64,000 nt of DNA from Selaginella tamariscina (Eukaryota; Streptophyta; Lycopodiopsida; Selaginellales; Selaginellaceae), in NCBI GenBank assembly GCA_003024785.1, contig PUQB01000015.1:1-64000 (forward strand). Direction: 5' to 3'. Made by a program: the position numbers and the translations under genes. Positions 25,445-37,500 of the stretch are shown piece by piece (positions within the stretch are counted from its first letter, which is position 1; every line of letters begins with the position of its first letter). Below the pieces are notes generated by a model. It ran no database searches, was not told the DNA's origin, and saw only the letters and a program-made list of their open reading frames with translations.

Positions 25445-26756
25445 CTCCACCCTCGTCCAATGCAGAGCCCTAATCTAAGGTTTCCCTTATGTCCTCTGTC
25501 ACTCTGCCTCCCTCGATACTTCATGGCTTGCCCTTCACAAATGCACCAGGTACACACGCGCACACACACACACGCAATAGTTCATATACACAGCCAAACA
25601 TACAATAGATAACACAGGGGGTTCGATGTGTATGTTTGGACCACTTAGATACATGTGTAAAGGTCTAAAACGTTGTATCACTTATATAATCTTTATATTC
25701 ACCAGATACATAGTCGAGTACACAACTATCTCTCTCTCACACGCACGCAACGCACGCACGCACACATTAATTTAACTTGGTGTTTTTAACTAGGCCAAAG
25801 GACTGCTTGACAGTATACAGCCCAGCATCCAACAGGTGGTTTAATCTGGGAGACCGTGCCACCATATCAGCAACCACGTCTGCTGTGCCTACAGCCACGG
25901 TAAAACTGCACAGCTGGCAGTATACAATCCATACGTGGCAAATGCACCGCCCGGTGTACATGTACAATTCCATTAAGCAAATCTGCTCTTTCCTTGAGAT
26001 CTTAAATACGTGAAAGAAGATCGACGAGTATGGAGTCATAGATGGGGGATCCACGTGGGAAATATGGGTATGAGAGGTCCTTAACAAGGCACAGGTCGAG
26101 CGTAGATGTAATCACTGGTGGAAGGGGATTGTTGAGTATAATGTGCTCCACTCTTGGTGGTGAGGACATGTTTTCTCTGTGGGGTATGCACTCCGTACCA
26201 AGGATTCTTGTGAAGTACGGAATTAGACGAGATTCGTGGGAGATTATACAGGACTCCCTTCCCATGTCCTGGAGATGTTTCTGCATTCTGTGCTGGGAAA
26301 ACGGAGATATAATGTGCAGGTTCTTCCCAACTTGCTGGAGCTTTGTGGAAAGTTGTCTAAGGCCTCTCTCTCTCACATACACACACATGTATGTATCTAG
26401 AAGTAAATATACACACACATTAACCAACAGGGAGGAAGTGGATGCGTTGGGAGTGAAACTGTGGCAATTGGAAGGTGGCAGAGGCTGGGGAGAATTAGAA
26501 TTCATGCCCGGAACGAATGTGGGAAGGAGTGTGCAAGGAGATTAAAGGGGCGCAGTTGAGAGTTCTTTACATACGGGAATTTGGTTTACGTGGTGATGGA
26601 CCAAGGGTGGAGAATTAAGATTGCAGTGCATGAACTGCAAGTTGGATGGTGGAGATGGCTTCCTGGGGATGAAACAGATGCTTTGGGGTTTCGTTGTATT
26701 TTCTGCTTGGATCCTGAAGGCTGCACTTAATCTTCAACATTCTATTATTTCATAGC
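25445..26756 (+). pseudogene. F-box/kelch-like protein gene relic
   Basis: Fragments resemble the post-F-box part of plant F-box/kelch proteins. An exon-like piece ends at a GT donor near 25552. A second starts after an AG at 25793 with DCLTVYSPASNRWFNLGDRA, a typical F-box-kelch phrase. Further frames carry GGEDMFSLWGMHSV, DSWEIIQDSLP and, in a shifted frame, KRRYNVQVLPNLLELCGKL. A likely intron (about 26365-26431) is followed by a frame reading WRWLPGDETDALGFRCIFC with a stop near 26730. No clear N-terminal F-box is seen and the frame changes several times. Such proteins normally act as substrate receptors in SCF ubiquitin ligases. A second, shorter copy lies at 29.7-30.2 kb. Confidence 0.5.
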
Positions 26757-28319
26757 TTAAGTTAATCAATATAGGACAATGTTCTGGCTTGATTATGTTT
26801 AATTATAAATGTACATTTTTGAGGCTCCACTCCATACTTACGCCTATTGTGTATATACATATGTATATATTAATTACACACCCACATACATTTATAAAAT
26901 CCTGTAAATTACATACATGTTATTTTAACTGCAATCCCTTTAGCGGATTAAAATAATATGTAAATGTTATTACATTTATACATTAATAATAAAATTTTAT
27001 TAATGCATACAAGATTAGCTAATGTATGTAACTACCTTTAAAAATCTTAAATTAAATATTTAAGAAATAAGATTTATAATATGTAAGTCATAATAAAATA
27101 AAAGAGATGAAATCAATTTAAAATTTAAAGGTTAAATATTGTAAAATTTTAAACATTTAGAATGCATCAATACAAAAAATATAATTGTATTAAATATACC
27201 AATTTTTTTTTAAATGTATAGAATAATAATATTAATATGATACATCACATCATAGTACATTATGACTTTTATGTGTTAAATGTTTATGACTTTTATGTAT
27301 TAAATATGCATTTTTATTAAATCATTTTTAAGGTGATTTAAACATACTCAATTAATTTTTATTTAAGACGTGTATAACGTAAGGTAAGGTAATTATATTA
27401 CGAGTCAAAATATATTAATTCCTCTAAATATAAATTTTTTTTTCATAAAATATTTTCATTTCATAATAATTTAAAATAAATATAATAAAAACCTTTACCT
27501 CATGTTTATCATGATTTCTTTATCTTATTGTATATAAAAAAGCCTATACAATTATCTATTATTTAATTTATACATAATATATTTATAAATTTTAGAATTA
27601 TACACTCAAAAATAATAGTTATTATAATTTTTTTTTGATTGTGTTTTTATTGTTGTAATGTTACTTGACATAAGATACACATTTTAACTCCTTTTAATCC
27701 CAGAAAATTATATTAAAGAAAGCCTTCCTAATTTATAACTAATTTAATAACAAAGTGTTCAAGTACTTGCACAAGCATTTGTCACATTTAAAAAATTACA
27801 AAATTAAAGAGCATAAGTAATACTTAAGTATACAAGAATATGCACTTATGTATATTTATAACACGACACAACATAACAATTAGAAAAGTAATTTAATTTT
27901 ATAATTAAGTTATATAATTCAATGTATTAAATATTAATTAAATTTAAAAGAACTGTGACTTTGATTTGCAATATATTAATAATAACTTTAAATAAGTTTT
28001 ACATAATGATACAAACTTATTAAATAATTAATTTGTTTGTATATATATATATATATATACCAATTCAGTAACTTATTCTAATATATTCAAGAACGTACCA
28101 ATAACTATTAATTAAATACAATAATGTGATTTTATGAGGTTAAATGTGAATCATATAACTAAGTAGAAGTATATTATGTAGAAAATCACAAATATAGACA
28201 AATATCATTTGCATTGGATTGATCGTTGAACCGTAATCCTAATTAAAAAAAACTATTTATTCAAATATATACATCTCTTACGAAAGATAACGTAACTATT
28301 TTCAAGGTAATAATTTTAA
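26757..28319. other. AT-rich spacer between the kelch-like relic and the F-box gene
   Basis: No gene seen. The stretch is the left copy of a tandem duplication; the right copy is 30173-31618. Near 26880-26950 it also contains, in reverse orientation, the sequence found at 40158-40245 (around the gggattgcagtta core), linking it to the repeat array further right. Confidence 0.75.
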
Positions 28320-28431
28320 TTTATTATATATCTAGGGGTGCTGACGTGGCAGCCTGCGTGGACCGTCCTTCTAACGACACGCGTGGAACATGGGGTTATA
28401 TATATGAGGATTAGGTTAGGGTATAGGCAAA
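28320..28431 (+). promoter_or_regulatory. Probable core promoter of the F-box gene
   Basis: A short GC-richer island directly precedes the start codon. It holds TGACGTGGCA at 28342-28351 (an ACGT-core, G-box/C-box-like bZIP site), acacgcgtgg near 28378 (CGCG-type element) and a TATA-like ttatatatatg near 28395, about 35 bases before the ATG. Sites are seen in the sequence; factor binding is inferred from known plant motifs. Confidence 0.5.
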
Positions 28432-29298
28432 ATGGCTGATCTTCCTAACGACGTGGTTGATAAGATCTTGACTTGCATTGCAACCCCACAGCTCTATCGG
28501 TACCGTGTTGTTTGTAAGAGGTGGAACACACTTATTTCGACGTTGACAACACCAAAATTGTTCTTCATGGTAAAGCGCAACTTGTTAAAAGCTTCATTTT
28601 ATAACCCAATCGTGGGCGTATCTCGCCAAGTACACACTCCATTTCTTCAAGGCCATGGGAAGTTGCGGAGATATACATGCACTGCAGAGTTCGTCTTGTT
28701 CGAGTTTGAGAAGAAACTTATAGTCTGGAACTCTGAAAGCAACACTCATGATAAATTATTGCCTTATAGAAAGACGGTTAACCAAAGGATCGACCAATAT
28801 AGGAAACATAGGAGGAGTTGTGCAGGTTTAGTTGTTGACAATCAAAGGGAAACATATCGAGTAATCAGTGTAGAAAAACAGAAACATTGTAGTCTGCAGT
28901 TTGTGTGTTACGAGAGTAAGGCAAAGTATTGGTGGGGACCGGTGTGGAGTGGCCCCTCTCCATTACAGGATGGTGACTATGTATTTTTCTTAAACTCTGT
29001 AACGTGCATGTCTACTACATACTTTCCCATGCGTTGCAGGAGGTCTGGGAATGTACTCTTTCTAGTAGTTTATACTGTTCCCCGGACTGTGTGGGTCACG
29101 TTTGAGGGTTCAACCAAGAGCAAGAGAAATATTTCTAAGGGGCTAAACACGATCAGTTGGTACCGGATCTTCGAGAGTAAAAACAAAATAATCATACAAG
29201 GGTATACTTCATCGGGTAGTGTAGTTACATATCTACTCCGCGCACTTCCCACTTACCCAGTAAAATTAAAATGGCGTCAAATTGATACACCTTTATAA
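28432..29298 (+). CDS. F-box protein, 288 codons, intact single exon
   Basis: The protein begins with a clear F-box (LPNDVVDKILTCIATPQLYR, then YRVVCKRWNTLIS, residues about 4-40), the segment that binds SKP1 in SCF ubiquitin ligases. The remainder is about 240 residues and should be the substrate-binding part. It has motifs such as YWWGPVWSGPSPLQDGDYVF and TVWVTFEGS but no unambiguous kelch or LRR repeats. A short segment around residues 190-215 could be out of frame: the paralogous fragment at 31.7 kb is open in another frame there. This is one of the few long uninterrupted ORFs in the window, and it has a plausible TATA-containing promoter. The substrate cannot be inferred. Confidence is high for F-box protein, moderate for the C-terminal half. 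Confidence 0.85.
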   Translation: MADLPNDVVDKILTCIATPQLYRYRVVCKRWNTLISTLTTPKLFFMVKRNLLKASFYNPIVGVSRQVHTPFLQGHGKLRRYTCTAEFVLFEFEKKLIVWNSESNTHDKLLPYRKTVNQRIDQYRKHRRSCAGLVVDNQRETYRVISVEKQKHCSLQFVCYESKAKYWWGPVWSGPSPLQDGDYVFFLNSVTCMSTTYFPMRCRRSGNVLFLVVYTVPRTVWVTFEGSTKSKRNISKGLNTISWYRIFESKNKIIIQGYTSSGSVVTYLLRALPTYPVKLKWRQIDTPL

Positions 29299-29682
29299 TT
29301 TTAAGTTTGTACTTCTCTGAAATTACTTCTATTTAGTGATTTGTTTTTTATTTTAAACTAATTAAAAACTCGATGGCTTGAAGTAAAGTTTATATTACAT
29401 TCAAAATTTAAATACTTCTTTATATAACATTTCTAAACTATGTTAATTAAGTCTTTACCGTCGCTTTGGTTCAAAATGTGGATATATAAGTAATGTACAC
29501 ATGCAAATTTAATTAAACAATTACAAGAAAATCAAAAAACTTAAAAATTTGGAAATTAAAGGAGACTCCAGTTTGTTTAAATTATTTAAAATTATATTTT
29601 ATCATATTAGTGCTTTTACATACAGCTAATTGATTTGATTATATATACTTGATTAAGGGATTATTTAATATATATACATTAC
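29299..29682. other. AT-rich spacer after the F-box gene
   Basis: No gene seen. It ends where the second, truncated copy of the kelch-like relic begins (cgagattcgtgggaga). Confidence 0.7.
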
Positions 29683-30172
29683 ACGAGATTCGTGGGAGAT
29701 AATACAGGACTCCCTTTCCATGTCCTGGAGATGTTCTGCATTCTGTGCTGGGAAACGGAGGTACAATGTGCAGGTTCTTCCCAACTTGCTGGAGCTTTGT
29801 GGAAAGCTGCCTAATGTCTCTCTCTCATACACACACATGTATGTATCTATAAGTAAATATACACACACATTAACCAACAGGGAGGAAACTGTGGGGATTG
29901 GAAGGTGGCAGAGGCTGGGGAGAATTAGGTTCATGCGGGAACGAATGTGGGAAGGAGTGTGCAAGGAGATTAAAAGGGGTGCAGTTACATATTCGAGCAG
30001 TAGCGGGAATTTGGTTTACGTGGTGATGGACTAGGGTGGAGAATTAAAATTGCAGTGCATGAACTGCAAGTTGGACGGTGGAGATGGCTTCCTGGGGATG
30101 ACACAGATGCTTTGGGGTTTCGACTTGATAATTGTATTTTCTGCTTGGATCCTGAAGTCTGCACTTAATCTT
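29683..30172 (+). pseudogene. Second copy of the F-box/kelch-like relic (truncated)
   Basis: Closely matches 26222-26728: the same RDSWEII phrase, the same CT/AC-rich intron ending in taaccaacag, and the same WRWLPGDDTDALGF-type end. The part corresponding to 25.45-26.22 kb is missing. The exon after the intron also has a small deletion (gaagtggatgcgttggga-like bases absent). Several frames are used, so it is not expected to encode a full protein. Confidence 0.7.
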
Positions 30173-31618
30173 CAACATTCAATCAACATAGGACATTTAA
30201 TTAACTTACGCCTATTGACATATGTATATATTAATTGCACACCCACATTATGTAATACAAAATCCTGTAAATTACATACATTTTATTTAAGTCTAACTGC
30301 AATCTCTTCAGCACATTAAAATAATATGTAAATGTTACTACTTTTATATATAGACAATAAATTTTTATTAATGCATACAAGATTAGTTAATGTATGTAAC
30401 TACCTTTAAAAATCTTAAACTAAATATTTAAGAAAATAAGATTTAAGTCATAATAAAATATCATTGAATCTTTCTTATTAAAAAGAAAAGATTCTAATGT
30501 GAAATCAATTTAGATTTTAAAAGTTAAATATTGTAAAATTTTAAACATTTAAAATACATCCATACAAAAAATATAATTGTATTTAAATATATTAAAATTT
30601 TAAAAATATAATAATAATATTAATATGATACATAAATTTCTCACCTCACATCACATTATGACTTTTATGTGTTAAATATGCATTTCTATTACATCATTTT
30701 TAGGATGATTTAAACATACTCAATTAAATTTTATTTAAGATGTAGGTAAGGTAATTATATAACAAGTAAAAATAATAAATATATTTTCATAAAAATATTT
30801 TCATTTCATGATAATCTATAATAAATATGATAGAAACCTTTACTTGTGTTTATCATGATTTGTTTATCTTGTTGTATATAATAAAAAAAAGACTATACAA
30901 TTATCTATTACATGAATTTATACATAATAATTTTACAATTATACACTCAAAAATAACAATTATTAAAATTCTCTTTTTAACTTAATTTAATTTATCTATT
31001 TTATTTTTATTGTTGTAATGCTACTTGATATAAGATACATATTATAACTCCTACGAATCCCAAAAACTTATAACTTATGTCATGTTCAAATACTGGCATG
31101 AGAATTTGCCACGTTTCAAAATTATAAAATTAAAGAGCATAGTATACAAGAATATGCACCCTTGTATATTTATAACATGGTAACACAACATAACAATTAG
31201 AAAAAAGGAATTTAATTTTAGAATTAAGTTATATAATTCAATGTATTAAATATTAATTTAATTTAAAATAGTTATGACTTTGATTTGTAATATATTAATA
31301 ATAATTTTAAATAAGTTTTAGATAATGATACAAACTTATTGAATAATTAATTTGTAATTCAATAATTTATTCTAATATACCTTCGTCTTAAATCACAAGC
31401 TTGGAAAAACACGTGTGAAAAAAGGGGAAAAAAACCATTCCAGAACGTACCAATAATTATTAATTAAGTACAATATGAATGTGATTTTATGAGATTAAAT
31501 GTGAGTCATATAACTAAGTAGAAGTAGAAAAACAAATATAGATTAAAATATAATATCATTTGCATTGGATTGATCGTTGGAACCGTAATCCTAATAAAAA
31601 ATATTTATTTAAATATAT
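30173..31618. repeat. Right copy of the 26.76-28.27 kb spacer duplication
   Basis: Homologous to the left spacer in order and orientation, for example catacaagattagntaatgt, cattatgacttttatgtgtt, tttaggatgatttaaacata and atatcatttgcattggattg near its end. Small indels are frequent. The duplication ends in a deletion junction at about 31.62 kb. No gene seen. Confidence 0.85.
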
Positions 31619-31925
31619 GAAACATTGTAGTCTACAGTTTGTATGTTACGAGAGTAACGCAAGGTACTGGTGGGGACCGGTGTGGAGTGGCCCCTCTCCA
31701 TTAAAGGATGGTGACTATGTGTTTTTTCTTAAACTTTGTAACGTGCATGTCTACTACATACTTTCCCATGCGTTGCAGGAGGTCTGGGAATGTGCTCTTT
31801 CTAGTAGTTTATATTGTTCCCCGAGCTGTGTGGGTCACGTTTGAGGGTTCAACAAGAGTAAGATCAATATTTCTAAGGGGCTAATCAATATTTCTAAGGG
31901 GCTAAACATGGTGAGTTGGTACCTT
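31619..31925 (+). pseudogene. Truncated copy of the F-box gene
   Basis: Matches 28881-29168 of the intact F-box gene, starting at aaacattgtagtct and running through YWWGPVWSGPSPL. The promoter, F-box and first half are deleted: sequence equivalent to about 28266-28880 is absent at the junction. Near the end a 26-base stretch (around aatatttctaaggggctaa) is duplicated in tandem, and one base is lost in the GGATGGTGACTATG..TTTTTT run, so the frame moves. It encodes no F-box and is a relic. Confidence 0.85.
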
Positions 31926-33007
31926 ACAAAACCTCGTATGGTCCTTCAATCCTCCAAAGTAGTATTAAGTTATATATTTTGAAAAATTACACACAGGCAG
32001 ATATATTTAAGAAAAATAACACGTTATTGAGTTATCAACATATTCCTGGACGATATAAATTTGTTAATATAAAGCGTAAGAACATTAAATTGTATAGATC
32101 TACGCTAACATGTTAATATTATCTAGTCTACAATGTTAAAGAACGTTGTGTGTGTGTGTTCACATATAATGATATTTCATGTGTTTGAACATTTTAATAA
32201 TTTATAGAATTCTAGTTTTCCATGAGTGCTGTATTATTCTAATATGGTTATACGAAGAAAAGCTGTAAACTAAATATAATTAAATAGCATTATTAAACAG
32301 CAACTTAAAACAATATATATAATATATATATAATATAAGTATATAACTGAAACTAAGCTGGGCTTTATCCCCAGTAATGCTTTAAAGATAACACACACAT
32401 GCACACACACACACATATCTATCTATCTATCTATCGAGAGAGAGGGAGAGAGAGAGAGAGCTTTTAGCTTCTATAATGAAAAGCTATACACGATATTTTT
32501 AAATAATAATATGCAAACATATGAGCATATACCTGATATATCCTTATATATTGGTCTTGTTGGCACAGTCTATGCGTGTAAGAATCGTAAGAGCGGATGC
32601 CTAGTCTGATACTACGATCTTTCATATAAATAGATAGATAGATAGATATAACATATAGATATAGATATATACACATTAAAACTCTTGGTTTATTGTAACA
32701 CAGGAAAACACAGTCTGTATTTTAAATAATGCTTTCATCTTTTTAATAAAATTATTTAAATGCATGACCACTTGCAATAAGCTAGTTTAAACGGTTCATT
32801 TTTAAAATAGTTTATAATTTTAGTATATGAATTGATTTTTGCAAATGTTTATAAACACAAGCAACAACTGATGCATTTGATATGATGTTTTGATTTGTTA
32901 GTTTCTTAAAAAGAAAACTAAACTAATGTATTCATTATAATTTATAATTATTAACTTAATCATGCTTGTAGTTCTTTAAAGGCTGTGCACAAAAACACAC
33001 ACACAAT
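31926..33007. other. AT-rich repeat-derived DNA before the MULE
   Basis: No gene seen. Around 32260-32660 it resembles 38030-38450 and 46190-46500 (ctgtaaa-ta--tataattaaata, then ccccagtaa, then actatgatctttca), so it belongs to the diverged repeat array. It also contains (CA)n-(TCTA)n-(GA)n microsatellites at about 32390-32460. Confidence 0.65.
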
Positions 33008-36000
33008 GCCCTCCGTTAAAACTCATTCCACTTTCAGTCTCTCTCTCCTACGTGGCAGAGATGACTGGGCACCCCTCTCTGCCATTTCTTTTATTTCTAA
33101 TTGTTTCTTTCTTCCCATCCAGCTCTCTTTCTCTTTTCCTTCTGGGCGGCAGGGCACACAATATAGGTTTAGGGGTAATCCCCACATGTTAAAGCTAACA
33201 GGTTTAGCGCTCCAGCGGCCAGCCCCCTCTTGCAATGCACGCACATGTTTCAGCTGATCCAGGTACTATTGGCTCCCCTCCTTCTCCAGCTTCTTCTTTA
33301 CTTTGTAAAAGAATTTTTGAAGCCTACAACCAGAAAAATGGAAGCGACATGTGCCCAAATGCCTGGGCAAGCCAAAAGCAAGCCTGCGCATGAACCAACA
33401 GAGGTACATTTTCATGTTTGTAATATGTTTTTTTTATTAATTTTGATTATGTAGGTGCCACCATGGATTGATGAAGTTCAAGAGTTTTCAAGATCTGATT
33501 CTTTTTCAGCTATTGATATTGACTGGAATAGGTTAATTTCTAATGAAACAGTTGCACCAATTACTTATATTCACTATAAAGATTAGATAAGTTTTTAGCT
33601 GGTGAGAGCTTAAGAGGTGAAGGTGTTCAATTTTAACAAGCTCTACATAGGAAAAATGACCCACGAACTTTGAAACGACCAAAGTCCACAAGCTTTTTAT
33701 TGATGATACGGTTTGTTTTTTTAATTTTTTTTAATATATATTAGGTTATTGATTTGTTTAATTTATAGATATTGGTGTGAATATGGTAAAGAAGATTCAC
33801 GACACTCTTCTAAGCCACTTCATACTGCATCAACCTCTGGACTTAAAAAAAGACCGCGTAGAGTTTCTAATAAGCGGGTGCCTTTGCAATTTCTCTATTA
33901 AACAGTTTTATAAGTGGCCTGCTTATGTGCAGATTACTTACCATCACAGAGAGCATTCTGATAAGGATGGAGTTCCTTGTCATGGTCAGTTTGATCCTAC
34001 AGCTGAGGAAAATCACTCTTTCCTCAAAAGCTCTCTTCTGTGATTCGACATTGGGTGATCCACATGATCCAACAAGACTTTACTCAGATCAGATTTATAA
34101 TCAACATATAGAGATGGTACAAAGGAGTAAGTTAGCAGGAGATACTTCAGAGAGAGATGATTTTATGACAAAGCAGGACATCAACAATCTATATCGTAAG
34201 TATGCGCTCTGTACGTATCGACAACATGAAAATGATGCACAAAGTGTCGAATTTGGAAGACAACAAATCCAGAGAAGGTTTTCTTCTATCAGACAGACCC
34301 TTTTACTATTGGTGTTCAAACAACTTGGCAACTAAAGAAAATGACTGATCTTGGACACAACACTTTGCTAAGTATTGATGCAACATAATCGTTACAAGGT
34401 AAACATTATTTTTTTAAATTTAAATTGGTTTAATAACTTTGAGTTTATAGTTTCCATTATATACAGTGTTAGCATTTGATAATCACGGTAATGGCATTCC
34501 AGTGGCCTGGATTTTCACAGCTAGTGAGAAAGGAGAGCATATGAAACAATGGATGAAAGCTTTGAAAGAAAGAGTTCTTTTAGAGAAACCATGTTGGAAA
34601 CCGAACGCGATCATGATTGATGATGCAGAAGCTGAGATAAACGCTATACAGTAAGTAAATTTGATTTTTATTTTTTTATTTATTAATTTTTACTTTTACT
34701 TTTAACAGAGCTACATTTGATTGTAAGATCTTATTGTGCATTTGGCACGTAAGAAGAAATTGGCTTAAGCATCTTATTCGAAAAGTCAAATCTTGGGATA
34801 CTAGAATGGAGATATGGAAACGTTTAGGAGAAATCATGTACCACAATCCATCACAATTTTCATGATATAAAGGAATGCATATCGAGATCAGCCATTGATT
34901 ACACAATTTAAAGAGGATTTCAAGGTTGAAAAACTTTTATTAAGTATTTCCAGACGAATGGAAAAATAAGTTTGGTAAGTATTTATTAATAATTAAGTTT
35001 TTTATTATATATATATATATTGCAGTTATGTGGGTTTTGGCAGCCGCAACTTCCCACATGCAAACAAGGAAACAAATAGCTCAATCGAGGCATTTCATGC
35101 AAATATGAAAGCTATACTTTCATCAGAGAAGAAATATGCACGGAATCGCAGGATGGATTGGGCACTTCACCAACTTACCACAAAGGTGCATGCAAGATAT
35201 TGGTTTACATCATTTTGCAAGGATCATGGCTTCATTCGGAACCATGAATTTAGAAACTAATCGATAGTGCAACACTAAAAGCATCACACATACCAAATGA
35301 TGTGTGAGATTTGACGAAGTTGATCCTAGGAAAGCCTACATTCAGTCATCAACAAGCTCCACCACTTACCTTGTTTACAGTTTAGGAAGTGATCGAGTTC
35401 TCAACATGCTGTGATTGCCCATGGGCAAGCAAAGGTAACTTTTGTAAACACCAAGCAAAAGTGCTATTCATGCAGCAGCAACAGCGACATGCGTTCTGGC
35501 ACCAGCCTATTTATACTTTGAGAGACACGTTAGAGTTTGAGAAGAAAAGCCATTTTTATCTCAAATTGATTTTGAGCAATTGATTTGACAATTGATTTAA
35601 CATAGTCGACCAGGTATTTTAATATTTTCTAATTATATGTAGGTTCTTTATGTTTGACTATTTTATTATTTTTTAGGAACCAAAAATGTCATATGTAGAA
35701 CCTGAAGCTAGCATAGAAATTCCTGTAGCTAGCACACAAGTTTATTCTTTGCCAAAAACTACAAAGGCAAACTTACAAGAAGAGATGATGGAGTTGCTAA
35801 ATAGTACCCCAGATGAAGAAGCATTTATAACCATGGTTCTTGGGAACATATACGAATGGCACGGCAAAAGCTAGAAGCATTCAAAGGGAAATAGTTGGAA
35901 ATTCTTCATCCAGTAGCTGAGTTTACACAACGTTATGATGGATTTAGTTCTTCTTTAAAAAGAGCCAAACCATTGGTTGAGGAATCACTAGAAAAAGGAA

Positions 36001-36427
36001 AGCTTCCAAGTTCCAATGTGGATGTAGCAGTCACTTCTTTTCCTAATCCTAAGAAGAGAAAACACAAAAGTCGTTGAGTGAGAAGCTTACACTTAATAAG
36101 AATTGAATTTTCTCATACAAATCAAATAATGAAATGCCTTGTTTGTTAAAGTGCCTTGTAATTTCAGTTAGAAATACCTTGTAATTTCAGTTAGAAACGC
36201 CTTGTAATTTCAATTGAAAATATGTGCATGTGCGGCTGGTACTTTCTAAAAGGGCCTTATAAAAAACTTATATTGTGTGCACCTTGCCGAGAAGAGAAAG
36301 AAAGACTCCCGGAAAGATGGGAAAAAGAAACAGCTAGAAAGAAAAGAAATGGCAGAAGGGGTGGCCCAGTCATCTCTGCCAACGTAGGAGAGAGAGACTG
36401 AAAGTGAATGAGTTTTAACGGGAGGCC
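33008..36427 (+). mobile_element. Mutator-like element (MULE), complete ends, 9-bp TSD
   Basis: Long terminal inverted repeats of about 160 bp (33008-33165 and 36262-36427) share ccgttaaaactcattc, ctttcagtctctctctccta, gcagagatgactgggc and gccatttcttttatttct in inverted orientation. Direct 9-bp target duplications acacacaat flank the element at 32999-33007 and 36428-36436. Length is 3420 bp. Long TIRs plus a 9-bp TSD and an internal MULE transposase make the class assignment firm. The insertion split one copy of the diverged array; sequence near 47235-47260 (cttgtgcacagtatatattg) looks like the related empty site. Confidence 0.9.
33336..36077 (+). pseudogene. MULE transposase (DDE + SWIM zinc finger), frames broken
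   Basis: The first piece starts at 33336 (MEATCAQMPGQ) and ends at a GT donor; the next resumes after an AG near 33453 with VPPWIDEVQEF. Then come YVQITYHHREHSDKDGVPCH, DINNLYRKYAL and TYRQHENDAQSV, LLAFDNHGNGIPVAWIFTAS, the DDE-type block MIDDAEAEINAIQ followed after an intron-like gap by LCIWHVRRNWLKH, and a SWIM zinc finger CCDCPWASKGNFCKH at about 35400-35460. It ends KKRKHKSR at 36077, a basic, nuclear-localisation-like tail. Frames change at least five times. Whether these are true disabling changes or base-calling errors is unclear. Confidence 0.8.
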
Positions 36428-36599
36428 ACACACAATCTTACCATGCATATATTGTCTTTTTATATTTAATTGTAATTGGTAAATATTAAAACCAAGAAAA
36501 ATATGTATTTAAAAAACCTTATAGCATTAACCCAAATTTCTGTATCTTTTAATTAAAATGTATATAAAAGGCATAAATAATTAAATTATGAGCAAACAT
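36428..36599. other. Short AT-rich flank of the MULE
   Basis: No gene seen; contains the right-hand TSD and AT-rich DNA that continues the interrupted repeat array. Confidence 0.6.
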
Positions 36600-36821
36600 C
36601 ATCTGAACCTCAATGGCTTCCTTATAAAGCCTTGCCTGTGGCTTTGAATAGTTCGAATATAGTTTTGTTAAATTACGTATATTATATATACATGTGTGTG
36701 TACACACGCATCTTATAATTAATATACTAAACTTGTAGAGCTTCCTGCCTCAACAATAAATTTCTGCATATGTGGATACAACCGCATTACAATAATAAGT
36801 AAAATCATCATCCATAATGAA

Positions 36822-36862
<41 letters not shown>

Positions 36863-37500
36863 TATTTATACTACTATAATGCATATATATACAACAATAC
36901 GTAATTATATTTAACAAGTTAGATCTGTAAGGTAACTACGGTAAATACGTAGTCACCTTACAGATCTTAATAATGCATTAATATCACAAATATAATTGAA
37001 CCTTTGACCCCAGTAATTCGCTAAAGAGATTGCAGCTAAAGTTAAAATAACATATATGCAATTGAGAAGTTATTGAGAAGCTTATGGGTTAGATTCCAGT
37101 ATACAGCCTAATCACAATTAAAAACTTTATTAATTTGCATAAGCCACGTCTTATTAAATTAAATTAATTTAAATTTAAATTTAATATTTATTTCATTATT
37201 TCAAGTATCTATTTTATGGCATATCATGACAGTATACCCTGTGACGTTATTTAAATTATAAGTAATTTATAATTAGTTTTAAAGGTACAACATTAAAACA
37301 TTATAACTTTATACAATTAATAATATTTAACAATAAATGGAGAATAAAGTAAGTTGAGAATACCACGGACATTCTTAAGAAATAAAGTTGATGTATTTTT
37401 GATAAAAAATTGACAGTTTCCAATAATTTATAATTATAAGTACAAAATAAATTACATTAACAAAGTATAATTGATATATTTGGATAAAGAAAAATAACAT
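36600..37500 (-). repeat. Inverted copy of the PDK1-downstream repeat block
   Basis: Read on the minus strand, this stretch repeats parts of the 20.7-25.4 kb tandem block in order. 37083-37116 (cttatgggttagattccag ... cctaatca) is the reverse complement of 23516-23549. The cataagccacgtcttatta stretch (about 37139) is the complement of 21430-21449. The atcatgacagta stretch (about 37222) matches the complement of 23384-23396. The gttgatgta region at about 37386 matches the complement of 22750. The last part (ttggataaagaaaaat) matches the complement of 22493. Copies are diverged, but the collinear inverted order is clear. Confidence 0.75.
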
